Part shown: piece after piece, positions 8,636-17,573 of the stretch
How positions within the stretch are numbered: the first letter of the stretch is position 1
Layout: each line of letters opens with the position of its first letter
Source of the DNA: Serpentinimonas raichei
GTDB lineage: Bacteria; Pseudomonadota; Gammaproteobacteria; Burkholderiales; Burkholderiaceae_C
Length of the DNA stretch: 64,000 nt
Direction: 5' to 3'
Assembly: GCF_000828895.1 (NCBI RefSeq)
Contig: NZ_AP014568.1
Location: forward strand, 1,743,858-1,807,857
Position numbers and translations under genes: made by a program
The notes under the pieces: generated by a model
Told to the model about the DNA's origin: nothing
Seen by the model: only the letters and a program-made list of their open reading frames with translations
Database searches by the model: none

Positions 8636-9148
8636 ATGGCACCTGCAAAAAAGGCCGCAGCAGCGGCACCCGAGGCAAGCCCAGCCCCTGTGGCGGCCCC
8701 ACCCCCCCGTGCCGCGCGCAAATCCGTCAAGCCCGCTGAGGCAGCCGCACCCGCGGCGGCGGCTGTGCCCGCGGCGGCCACCCCAGCAAAAAAACCGGTA
8801 GCCAAAAAACCGGCTGCCACCGCCGTTGCCGCAACCGCAAAGGCGCCAGCCCAAGCCCGGGTAGCCAAAGCCCCAGCCGCTGCAAGCGCAGCGGCGCCTG
8901 TTGCGGCCCAGCCCGCCGCGGCGCTCAAGCCCCAGGTGCAAGCAGAGCAGGCAGAAAAAGCGGAAAAGCCGGCCAAGGCCACCAAAGCGCCCAAAGCGCC
9001 CAAAGCAGACAAAACCGAAAAACCCCCCAAGCTGGAAAAAGCGGCGAAGCCGGTGAAAGCCGACAAACCCGCCAAAGCGGCGGCGCCGGCTCAGCCCCCG
9101 CTCAACCCCAAAGCGGCCTGGCCTTTCCCGACCGGCAAAAAACCCTAA
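8636..9148 (+). CDS. histone H1-like Ala/Lys/Pro-rich protein
   Basis: A 170-residue protein made almost wholly of Ala, Lys and Pro, with repeated KKPVAKKPAAT- and KAPKAPKADK-type units and no hydrophobic core. This resembles bacterial H1-like DNA-binding proteins (AlgP, BpH1, Hc1-like), which condense or bind DNA non-specifically. The only distinct part is the C-terminus NPKAAWPFPTGKKP, which probably marks a specific subfamily. A strong AGGAG precedes the ATG. It lies 85 bases after nrdB on the same strand. Function is inferred from composition only. Confidence 0.75.
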   Translation: MAPAKKAAAAAPEASPAPVAAPPPRAARKSVKPAEAAAPAAAAVPAAATPAKKPVAKKPAATAVAATAKAPAQARVAKAPAAASAAAPVAAQPAAALKPQVQAEQAEKAEKPAKATKAPKAPKADKTEKPPKLEKAAKPVKADKPAKAAAPAQPPLNPKAAWPFPTGKKP

Positions 9149-9167
9149 GCCCCCGGCGGGGGTGGAG
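9135..9167 (-). terminator. possible intrinsic terminator of the PfkB kinase gene
   Basis: Read on the minus strand, CCCCC-GCC-GGGGG (about 9151-9163) is followed, after a short gap, by a run of six T inside the end of the convergent histone-like gene. The stem is short and the T-run displaced, so support is weak. Confidence 0.3.
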
Positions 9168-9168
9168 A

Positions 9169-10056
9169 TCAGAGCTTGAAGCGGTAGTTCTGACCACCCC
9201 TGGAGGCGATTTTTTCGGCCCCCATGCGGTTGCCCAGTTCCGCGCTGCGCTGCACATCCCAGCCCTGTGCCAAGCCATACAGCAAACCGGCGCGCAGCGC
9301 GTCGCCACAGCCGGTCGGGTCTTGCACCTCGCGTGCTGCCACCCCGGGCACGCGGCTGCATAGGCCTTGTTGCCACACATCGCAGCCCTGCTCGGCCAGC
9401 GTGACCACCAGCCCGCGCAGCCGCTGCGACAACTCGGCGTAACCGAGGCCAGTGCGCTCGCTCAACATGCGCGCTTCGTAGTCGTTAAGGGCGGCCCAGT
9501 CGGCCAGCTCGATGAAGCGCAGCAGTTCGGGGCCGTCGAACATCGGCAGCCCTTGACCAGGGTCGAACACAAAGGGCACCCCGAGCGCGTGCAACTGCTC
9601 GGCGTGCTCGATCATCGCTTGGCGCCCGTCGGGCGAGACGATGGCAATGCGCGCCTCTGGTGCCGCTGCGATCGGGTTCTGGTGTGCCAGCGCCATCGCG
9701 CCGGGGTGAAAGGCGGTGATTTGGTTGTTGTCGCCGTCGGTCATGATCATGGCCTGCGCGGTGTAGTGCTGGCTCACCCATTGCACCGCGCTGGTGTCGA
9801 TGCCCAGCTCCTGCATCCGCTCCAAGTAATCTTGCCCGTCGTTGCCCAACGCCGCCACCGGGCGCACCTGCACCCCCAACTGGCGCAAACCGTAGGCGAT
9901 GTTGCCGGCGCAGCCGCCGTACTCGCGCCGCAGGGCCGGCACCAGAAAGGAGACGTTGAGGATGTGCAACTGCTCGGGCAGAATTTGCTCGGCAAAGCGG
10001 CCCTCGAAAGTCATGATGGTGTCAAAGGCCAGCGAGCCGCAAACGAGGATGGTCAT
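9169..10056 (-). CDS. PfkB-family carbohydrate/nucleoside kinase
   Basis: Cytosolic sugar or nucleoside kinase of the ribokinase superfamily. The 295-residue protein begins MTILVCGSLAFDTI. It has the N-terminal glycine pair in REYGGCAGNIAYGLRQLG and the C-terminal signature DPTGCGDALRAGLLYG with the catalytic Asp. Related genes are often annotated adenosine kinase, but the substrate cannot be told from sequence alone. It converges on the histone-like gene with a 20-base gap. The zinc-ribbon gene is just upstream on the same strand. Confidence 0.9.
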   Translation of the reverse strand: MTILVCGSLAFDTIMTFEGRFAEQILPEQLHILNVSFLVPALRREYGGCAGNIAYGLRQLGVQVRPVAALGNDGQDYLERMQELGIDTSAVQWVSQHYTAQAMIMTDGDNNQITAFHPGAMALAHQNPIAAAPEARIAIVSPDGRQAMIEHAEQLHALGVPFVFDPGQGLPMFDGPELLRFIELADWAALNDYEARMLSERTGLGYAELSQRLRGLVVTLAEQGCDVWQQGLCSRVPGVAAREVQDPTGCGDALRAGLLYGLAQGWDVQRSAELGNRMGAEKIASRGGQNYRFKL

Positions 10057-10074
10057 GATGCAAGTTGTAGTGAT

Positions 10075-11064
10075 TCAGGGGTAAAACAAGATGGCGCGGT
10101 AGCCGGTCATGACGCGCCCTTCGATGCCCTCAAAGGCGAGCTCGAATTGCAGCGACCACTCGGCGCCGGCGGGCAAGGTGGCGGTGGGGCGCGGCCATTC
10201 GTGCGGCAGCAGCACCCGGCGCACCAGCACCTGGTCGTGAATGTCGGTCAGGGTGAGTTCAATCGCCGGGCTGGCCACTTCCAGCGCCGACTGGTTGCGC
10301 AGCACCAGTTGAAAACCGTACAGGCCGGGGCCTAGGCGCAATAGCACCGAGCTGTCGATCACCACGTCGTTGGGGCTGGCAGGCAAGGTCTGCTGGCATT
10401 CAAAGGTCTGGCACAGGGCCTCGAGCACCGGCTTGACTGCGGGAACCTCGCGCGCCAGCGGCGCCCGCCACTGGTGGGCCGCTTGCAGGCCCAGCAACAG
10501 CGCCAGCACCGTCACCGTGGCAACCAGCAGCAGCCGAGCGGCAGGGCGCCGCCAGAAGGCTTGGCGTTGCGCCTTGCGCACAAAGGAGGGCAGCGGTGGC
10601 AAAGCGCGGTCAGGCTCATCCAAGACGGGGCTCGGTTCGGGTTCGGGTTCGGGTTCGGGTTCGGGCTCGGGCTCGGGCTCGGGCAACAGCGACGCTAGCG
10701 GGGATTCGGGCCGTGCTGGCACCGGCGGCTCTGCGACCTTCGGCTCTGGAACCGAAGGCTCAGGCACCGGCGGCTCGGGCAGGGCATCGGGCTGCAGCGC
10801 TGCCAGGGGCTGCGGCTTTGCAGCAGCGTGCCCCGCCGCAGGCTCGGTGTGCGCCGCCTGCTGATCGGGTTGGGCTTCTTGCTGAGCTGCAGAACGCTTG
10901 GCAGCGACCTGATCGAGCCCGGGCACCCAAGGCTGCAAATCGAGGTGGGCATCAAAAATATGCCCGCACTGGCCACAACGCACCCAGCCGTCGGAAATTT
11001 TTAGCTGGTCGGACACCACCTTGAAGGTGGTCGCACAGGCTGGGCAACGGGTGATGAAGCTCAT
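10075..11064 (-). CDS. zinc-ribbon DUF3426 membrane protein
   Basis: Function unknown. The 329 residues start MSFITRCPACATTFKVV and contain CPAC and CGQC pairs, an MJ0042-type zinc ribbon (residues 8-35). A long low-complexity linker with an unbroken Glu-Pro repeat follows. Then come one membrane helix (about residues 182-204, LLLVATVTVLALLLGLQAA) and a DUF3426 domain to the C-terminus. The layout suggests a cytosolic zinc finger and periplasmic domain joined by a spacer. I chose ATG 11064, seven codons into the longest frame, because the zinc ribbon starts directly there. It follows prmA by 25 bases, the usual order in Burkholderiales. Confidence 0.85.
   Translation of the reverse strand: MSFITRCPACATTFKVVSDQLKISDGWVRCGQCGHIFDAHLDLQPWVPGLDQVAAKRSAAQQEAQPDQQAAHTEPAAGHAAAKPQPLAALQPDALPEPPVPEPSVPEPKVAEPPVPARPESPLASLLPEPEPEPEPEPEPEPEPSPVLDEPDRALPPLPSFVRKAQRQAFWRRPAARLLLVATVTVLALLLGLQAAHQWRAPLAREVPAVKPVLEALCQTFECQQTLPASPNDVVIDSSVLLRLGPGLYGFQLVLRNQSALEVASPAIELTLTDIHDQVLVRRVLLPHEWPRPTATLPAGAEWSLQFELAFEGIEGRVMTGYRAILFYP
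10631..10684. repeat. hexamer microsatellite coding for a Glu-Pro repeat
   Basis: Tandem GGGTTC units (four, from 10639) then GGGCTC units (three, to 10680), with degenerate copies at the left. They encode alternating Glu and Pro in the DUF3426 linker. Copy-number change would lengthen the spacer without shifting the frame. Confidence 0.8.
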
Positions 11065-11089
11065 GCCTTGATTATTGCAGTGCAACGCC

Positions 11090-12007
11090 TCAGGGCGCGC
11101 GCGCCGTCAACAGAACCCAGCCGTCTTCGGCATCGGCAATCTGCAACGACAGCCACGGCGCGTAGGCGGCTTGCAACTCGCTGGCCTGGCGCTCCAAGAT
11201 CCCCGACAGCACCAAGTGGCCGGCACGCCCAACCAAACCAGCCAACAGCGGCGCCATCAGCTTGAGGGGCGTGGCCAAGATGTTGGCCAACACCACGTCG
11301 TAGGGGCCTTGCGCCAGATCGGGCAAACCGGTTTGCAACTGCACCTGGTTGTGCACGGCGTTGAACTGTGCCGTTTGCACCGCCACCGGGTCGATGTCCA
11401 CCGCATCCACAAGAGGGGCAGCAAACTTGGCCGCCGCAATAGCCAAAATGCCCGAACCGCAGCCGTAATCGAGCACCCGCAGGCCCGCCAGCGGTTGCTG
11501 CGCGATCCAGCGCAGGCACATGCGGGTGGTCGGGTGGGTGCCGGTGCCAAAGGCCTGCCCCGGATCGAGCCGGATCACCTGCAGCGCGGCCGCGGGCACC
11601 TCGTGCCAACTGGGCACGATCCAGAAGCTGGGCGTGATGGGCACCGGCTCGAATTGGGTTTGCGTCAGACGCACCCAGTCGGTATCAGCCACTGGGCGCA
11701 GCGCACACACCTCGCAACCCTCGAAAAAATCTTGCGCCCGCAGCAACTGCTGCGCTTCGCAAGCCGCCGCTTCGCTGGCAAACAGCGCCTGCACCAGCGA
11801 GCGCTGCCAGCCGGCCTTGGGCGCCGGCAGACCCGGCTCGCCAAACAGCGCCTGCTCGACCGGGGTCTGGGCGTCGGCGTCGGTGACCGAGACGCTGAGC
11901 GCATCCAGCGCATCCAGCGCCTCGCTCAGCGCCTCGACCTGCGCCTCGGGGGCCTGCAACAGCAGCTCGAACAGCGTGGGCGCAGCGAGCGTGTGGGCTG
12001 GCTCCAT
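11090..12007 (-). CDS. prmA: ribosomal protein L11 methyltransferase
   Basis: SAM-dependent methyltransferase that modifies L11. The product is 305 residues from ATG 12007 (MEPAHTLAAPTLFELLL). The C-terminal half holds the Rossmann motif VLDYGCGSGILAIAAAK and the PrmA signature FGTGTHPTTRMCL. Motif IV is VVLANILATPL, with the substrate-binding Asn. The frame continues 30 codons upstream, but that stretch reads through a GC-rich hairpin repeat and is non-conserved, so the internal ATG is preferred. It follows accC on the same strand. Confidence 0.94.
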   Translation of the reverse strand: MEPAHTLAAPTLFELLLQAPEAQVEALSEALDALDALSVSVTDADAQTPVEQALFGEPGLPAPKAGWQRSLVQALFASEAAACEAQQLLRAQDFFEGCEVCALRPVADTDWVRLTQTQFEPVPITPSFWIVPSWHEVPAAALQVIRLDPGQAFGTGTHPTTRMCLRWIAQQPLAGLRVLDYGCGSGILAIAAAKFAAPLVDAVDIDPVAVQTAQFNAVHNQVQLQTGLPDLAQGPYDVVLANILATPLKLMAPLLAGLVGRAGHLVLSGILERQASELQAAYAPWLSLQIADAEDGWVLLTARAP

Positions 12008-12029
12008 CAGCGGCGCACGGCCGCCCGAA

Positions 12030-12078
12030 GCCGCTGATGCGCCCCCTCGGGGGGCAGCGAGCGCAGCGAGCGTGGGGG
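12030..12078. repeat. GC-rich hairpin repeat between accC and prmA
   Basis: Contains GCCCCC-TCG-GGGGGC (12041-12055) followed by two tandem AGCGAGCGC-like units and a GGGGG run able to pair again with the C-run. From memory, elements of this look are dispersed in Comamonadaceae genomes; I could not check this. Confidence 0.4.
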
Positions 12079-12086
12079 CACGTTTT

Positions 12087-13436
<1,350 letters not shown>

Positions 13437-13449
13437 AACGGCTTGGCCC

Positions 13450-13923
13450 TCACTCGAGCACGAACAAGGGCTGCCCGTATTCGACGGCCTGACCGTTTTC
13501 GGCCAAAATCTGGGTCACCGTGCCGGCATGCTCGGCTTCGATCTCATTGAGGATTTTCATGGCCTCCACGATGCACACCGCTTCGCCCACCTTGACCACC
13601 TGCCCGATTTCGACAAAGGGCTTGGCCCCTGGGCTGGCGGCCCGGTAAAACGTGCCGACCATGGGCGATTTCAGCACCACGCCCTGGGGCGCAGCCGGGA
13701 CAGGCTGCGCCGGCATCTCGGCGCTGCTGCTGGGCGCGGCGGGCGCCACCGGGATGACCGCTGGGGCCAGCGCAGCCGTGGCAACGGGTGCCGGAACCGG
13801 CTGGGGTGCGACGGGCGGGCTCTTGACGATGCGCACCTTGCCCTCGGCCTCGGTGATCTCGAGTTCGGATACATTCGACTCGGAAACGAGGTCGATCAGG
13901 GTCTTGAGTTTGCGCAAATCCAT
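13450..13923 (-). CDS. accB: acetyl-CoA carboxylase, biotin carboxyl carrier protein
   Basis: Carries biotin between AccC and the carboxyltransferase. The 157-residue product begins [20 protein letters not shown], the standard BCCP start, so ATG 13923 was chosen over an upstream in-frame start. A Pro/Ala-rich linker (about 45-75) leads to the biotinyl domain with MVGTFYRA and EAMKILNE, in which the Lys is the biotinylated residue. It is divergent from pilB across a 155-base gap. Confidence 0.97.
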   Translation of the reverse strand: MDLRKLKTLIDLVSESNVSELEITEAEGKVRIVKSPPVAPQPVPAPVATAALAPAVIPVAPAAPSSSAEMPAQPVPAAPQGVVLKSPMVGTFYRAASPGAKPFVEIGQVVKVGEAVCIVEAMKILNEIEAEHAGTVTQILAENGQAVEYGQPLFVLE

Positions 13924-14078
13924 GTCAGCTCCTAAATCAGTGCCAAAATGCGTCGAAATGAGTGCATCGAGGCGAAAGCAGGCGCGAATATACACGAACT
14001 TCCCTCAACTACGAGACCCTGGCGCACTCCGGCCGCGCCCCTTTCATTGACACCCGCCCGCAGCGACAGCCTCCACCG

Positions 14079-15809
14079 ATGATCGACACCGAAGCCCCCG
14101 TCTCCTCTATGGCCTTGCCAGGGCTGGCGCGCGCCTTGGTGGCCGCCGGCACCCTGACCCAGCAAAGCGCCGAAGGTCTGTACGCCAAGGCCCAGGCCCA
14201 CAAAAGCAGCTTCATTGCCGAACTGGTGGGCAGCGGCGCCTTGAGCGCCAGCGATTTGGCGCACACCATGTCGAGCACCTTTGCCGTGCCGCTGATCGAC
14301 CTCGACGCCATCGACGTGCAGCGTCTGCCCAAAGGCGTGCTCGACCCCAAGTTTGCCAAGCAATACCGCATTGTGGTGTTGAGCCGCCGTGGCAACCGCA
14401 TCTCAGTGGCCACGGCCGACCCCACCCACACCGAAGTGGCTGAAAAAATCAAGTTCACCACCCAGCTTTCGGTGGACTGGGTGATCGCCGAACTCGACAA
14501 ACTGGGCAAATTGATCGACAGCACCAGCGCCAGCGCCAGCGAAGCGATCGAACACATCGTGGGCGGCGATTTTGAATTCGACGACGGCGCGATTGAATTG
14601 GCTACCGCCGAGAGCAGCGAGAAAGTCTCGGCCGAGGTCGAAGACGCGCCGGTGGTGCGTTTTTTGCACAAAATGCTGCTCGATGCCTACACGATGCGGG
14701 CATCCGACCTGCATTTCGAGCCCTATGAGCACTTTTACCGGGTGCGCTTTCGCATCGACGGTGAGCTGCGCGAAATCGCCTCCCCACCGGTGGCCCTAAA
14801 AGAAAAGCTGGCTTCGCGCATCAAAGTCATCTCAAAACTCGATATCGCAGAAAAACGCGTGCCGCAAGACGGGCGCATGAAACTCAAGGTCGGGCCCGAT
14901 AAATCGATCGATTTTCGCGTCAGCACCCTGCCCACGCTGTTTGGCGAAAAGATCGTCATCCGCATTCTGGACCCGAGCAGCGCCCAAATGGGCATCGACG
15001 CGCTGGGCTACGAAGCTGACGAAAAGGCCCTGCTGCTGGAGGCCATCAGCCGCCCCTACGGCATGGTGCTGGTGACCGGCCCCACCGGATCGGGCAAAAC
15101 GGTGTCGCTCTACACCTGCCTCAACATCCTGAATCAGCCCGGAGTCAACATCTCGACCGCCGAAGACCCCTCGGAGATCAACCTGCCCGGGGTGAATCAG
15201 GTCAACGTCAACGAGAAGGCGGGCCTCACATTCGCGGCGGCGCTCAAGTCGTTTTTGCGCCAAGACCCCGACATCATCATGGTCGGAGAAATCCGCGACC
15301 TCGAAACCGCCGACATCGCCATCAAGGCGGCCCAGACCGGCCACTTGGTGCTCTCGACCTTGCACACCAACGACGCCCCCGGCACCCTGACGCGCCTGAT
15401 CAATATGGGTGTGCTGCCGTTCAACATCGCCTCCAGCGTGAACTTGGTCACGGCGCAGCGGCTGGCGCGGCGACTGTGCAAACAATGCAAGCAACCGCAC
15501 GAAGATTTGCCCGAACTGGCGTTGCTGGAGGCCGGCTTCAAGCCCGAAGAGCTCGACGGCAGTTGGAAACCCTACCGTCCCGTGGGCTGCCCGGCCTGCC
15601 ACAATGGCTACAAGGGGCGGCTTGGCATTTATCAGGTGATGCCGATCAGCGAAGCCATGCAGCACATTATTCTGCGCGGCGGTAGTGCGCTCGAGATTCA
15701 AGCCCAAGCGCGCCGCGAAGGCATTCGCACTTTGCGCGAATCGGGGCTGCGCAAGGTTAAACTGGGCCTTACTTCCCTCGAGGAAGTGTTGGGCTGCACC
15801 AACGATTGA
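14079..15809 (+). CDS. pilB: type IV pilus extension ATPase PilB
   Basis: Hexameric cytoplasmic ATPase that powers pilus assembly. The 576-residue protein has an N-terminal MshEN/GspE-N region (about 10-170) and the C-terminal ATPase core. The core shows Walker A GPTGSGKT, the Asp box, Walker B IIMVGEIRDLETADIA, and the His box LSTLHTNDAP. A tetra-Cys zinc site (CKQCKQ and CPACHNGY) lies after residue 460. I chose ATG 14079 (MIDTEAP); the upstream open frame is non-conserved and overlaps the accB leader. Confidence 0.96.
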   Translation: MIDTEAPVSSMALPGLARALVAAGTLTQQSAEGLYAKAQAHKSSFIAELVGSGALSASDLAHTMSSTFAVPLIDLDAIDVQRLPKGVLDPKFAKQYRIVVLSRRGNRISVATADPTHTEVAEKIKFTTQLSVDWVIAELDKLGKLIDSTSASASEAIEHIVGGDFEFDDGAIELATAESSEKVSAEVEDAPVVRFLHKMLLDAYTMRASDLHFEPYEHFYRVRFRIDGELREIASPPVALKEKLASRIKVISKLDIAEKRVPQDGRMKLKVGPDKSIDFRVSTLPTLFGEKIVIRILDPSSAQMGIDALGYEADEKALLLEAISRPYGMVLVTGPTGSGKTVSLYTCLNILNQPGVNISTAEDPSEINLPGVNQVNVNEKAGLTFAAALKSFLRQDPDIIMVGEIRDLETADIAIKAAQTGHLVLSTLHTNDAPGTLTRLINMGVLPFNIASSVNLVTAQRLARRLCKQCKQPHEDLPELALLEAGFKPEELDGSWKPYRPVGCPACHNGYKGRLGIYQVMPISEAMQHIILRGGSALEIQAQARREGIRTLRESGLRKVKLGLTSLEEVLGCTND

Positions 15810-15850
15810 ATGCGCAGACGCGCACCTGCACCAGACTTCAAGAGGGCATC

Positions 15851-17068
15851 ATGGCAACGGCGACCACCAAGGGCATCAAAGAATTTGTATTTGAGTGGGA
15901 GGGCAAAGACCGCAATGGCAAACCCGTGCGGGGTGAGGTGCGCGCCGCCGGTGAAAACCAGGTGCAAGCCACGCTGCGCCGCCAGGGCGTGCTGGTGCAA
16001 AAGGTTAAAAAACGCCGCACCGCCTCGACCAAGCGCATAAAACCCAAAGACATCGCCATTTTTACGCGCCAACTGGCCACCATGATGAAAGCCGGCGTGC
16101 CGCTGCTGCAATCCTTTGACATCGTCGGGCGCGGCAACCCCAACCCGAGTGTGAACAAGCTGCTCAACCAGATTCGCACCGATGTGGAAACCGGCACCTC
16201 GCTCAGCGCCGCCTTTCGCAAGCATCCGATGTACTTCAACGCGCTCTACTGCAACTTGGTGGAAGCGGGCGAGGCGGCCGGCATTCTGGAAGATCTGCTG
16301 GACCGGCTGGCCAGCTACATGGAAAAAACCGAGGCCATCAAGAGCAAGGTCAAGTCGGCCCTGATGTACCCTACGGCGGTGGTCGTGGTCGCCTTCATCG
16401 TGGTGGTGGTGATCATGATCTTTGTCATCCCGGCCTTCGAGGAGGTGTTCTCATCCTTTGGCGCTGATCTGCCGGCACCGACCATGCTGGTGATCGCCAT
16501 CAGCGATTTTTTCGTGGCTTACTGGTGGATTGTTTTTGGCGCTCTGGGCGGCGGGGGTTACTTTTTCATGCAAGCCTGGAAGCGCAACGTCAAAGTGCAG
16601 CGGGTGATGGACCGGCTGCTGCTGAAAATGCCGGTTTTTGGCACGCTGGTAGAAAAGTCCACCGTGGCGCGCTGGACCCGCACCCTGTCCACCATGTTCG
16701 CCGCCGGGGTGCCGCTGGTGGAGGCGCTCGATTCCGTCGGCGGGGCTTCGGGCAACAGCCTGTATGCCGACGCTACCACGCAAATCCAGCGCGAAATCTC
16801 CACTGGCACCAGCCTGACCATGGCCATGAACAATGCCCGCATCTTCCCCTCCATGGTGCTGCAGATGACCGCCATTGGCGAAGAATCGGGCGCACTCGAC
16901 CACATGCTGGGCAAGGCGGCCGACTTTTATGAGCAGGAAGTCGATGACATGGTGGCCGGCCTCTCGAGCCTGATGGAGCCCATCATCATCGTGGTGCTGG
17001 GGGTGATCATCGGCGGCATCGTGGTCTCGATGTACCTGCCGATCTTCCAACTCGGGCAGGTGGTCTGA
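15851..17068 (+). CDS. pilC: type IV pilus inner-membrane platform protein PilC
   Basis: Polytopic platform that couples PilB and PilT to the pilin. The 405 residues carry two T2SSF domains, each with the LATMxxAGVPLL-type helix (FTRQLATMMKAGVPLLQSF; TRTLSTMFAAGVPLVEALD). Membrane helices lie at about 170-195, 222-245 and 375-400. GAGG precedes ATG 15851. It follows pilB by 41 bases. The usual next gene, prepilin peptidase pilD, is absent; a heme-uptake cluster begins instead. Confidence 0.96.
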   Translation: MATATTKGIKEFVFEWEGKDRNGKPVRGEVRAAGENQVQATLRRQGVLVQKVKKRRTASTKRIKPKDIAIFTRQLATMMKAGVPLLQSFDIVGRGNPNPSVNKLLNQIRTDVETGTSLSAAFRKHPMYFNALYCNLVEAGEAAGILEDLLDRLASYMEKTEAIKSKVKSALMYPTAVVVVAFIVVVVIMIFVIPAFEEVFSSFGADLPAPTMLVIAISDFFVAYWWIVFGALGGGGYFFMQAWKRNVKVQRVMDRLLLKMPVFGTLVEKSTVARWTRTLSTMFAAGVPLVEALDSVGGASGNSLYADATTQIQREISTGTSLTMAMNNARIFPSMVLQMTAIGEESGALDHMLGKAADFYEQEVDDMVAGLSSLMEPIIIVVLGVIIGGIVVSMYLPIFQLGQVV

Positions 17069-17198
17069 GCGGGGATGCCACCGACCGGGTACTCACCGCG
17101 GGTCGCGGCGGGGGGTCGGCAGAGTGCCGGCCCAGCACCGACTTGGTGCCTGCGGGGGATCATAGGGTTTGCTTGTATCTGATTTTCACTCAATGCAC

Positions 17199-17217
17199 TT
17201 GCGAATCGTTCGCATTT
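17199..17217 (+). promoter_or_regulatory. Fur box overlapping the hemP -35
   Basis: TTGCGAATCGTTCGCATTT, with a perfect TGCGAA-TCG-TTCGCA core, resembles proteobacterial Fur sites. It covers the -35 (TTGCGA, 17199-17204) of a promoter whose -10 is TATAAT at 17223-17228. Iron-bound Fur would therefore block polymerase directly. A heme-uptake operon is the expected target. Confidence 0.75.
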
Positions 17218-17222
17218 GTGCT

Positions 17223-17228
17223 TATAAT
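17223..17228 (+). promoter_or_regulatory. hemP -10 element (consensus TATAAT)
   Basis: Perfect TATAAT 18 bases after TTGCGA. Transcription starting six to seven bases downstream would begin at or within a base of the hemP ATG (17235), predicting a leaderless or nearly leaderless mRNA. Confidence 0.7.
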
Positions 17229-17234
17229 CAAGTC

Positions 17235-17417
17235 ATGCACTCCGCTCCCTGCCCTTCTCTTGCCAGCCCAGCGGCGCTTCGCCACAACGCCGCACCCGTG
17301 CGCCGCCTGTCCTTTGCACAGTTGAGCGCCGGCGCGCGCGAGGTTCTGATCGAACACGCCGGACAGGTTTACCGCCTGAGCCTGACGGCGCAAAACAAAC
17401 TGATTTTGACCAAGTAA
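17235..17417 (+). CDS. hemP: hemin uptake protein HemP
   Basis: Small cytosolic protein of the HemP/HmuP family, linked to expression of heme receptors in other proteobacteria. The 60-residue product ends with the family signature: [19 protein letters not shown] followed by NKLILTK. ATG 17235 was chosen because in-frame starts upstream lie before the promoter -10. There is no Shine-Dalgarno between -10 and ATG. It is first of the plus-strand heme cluster and is followed by a 156-base gap in which I see no further feature. Confidence 0.88.
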   Translation: MHSAPCPSLASPAALRHNAAPVRRLSFAQLSAGAREVLIEHAGQVYRLSLTAQNKLILTK

Positions 17418-17573
17418 AGCCTGCCGTCCTAGGCTCCACCAGCCAAGCGTCCCACGCCAGCCCAGCAACTGCCCACAGACCAGCACCCAAGTCACCCCCC
17501 AGCCAGCCAGCGACCCCCGCCATGCGGTGTCTCGAGCCAGCCAGTTTTTTGACCTCCCAACTGGAACCGCCTC

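Noticed and set aside
10631..10684. Phase-variable contingency locus
   Set aside because: Units are six bases, so slippage changes protein length but never the reading frame.
13924..14078. TATATT near the accB-pilB divergent gap as a promoter
   Set aside because: A -10-like TATATT exists on the accB strand, but no -35 at acceptable spacing was found.
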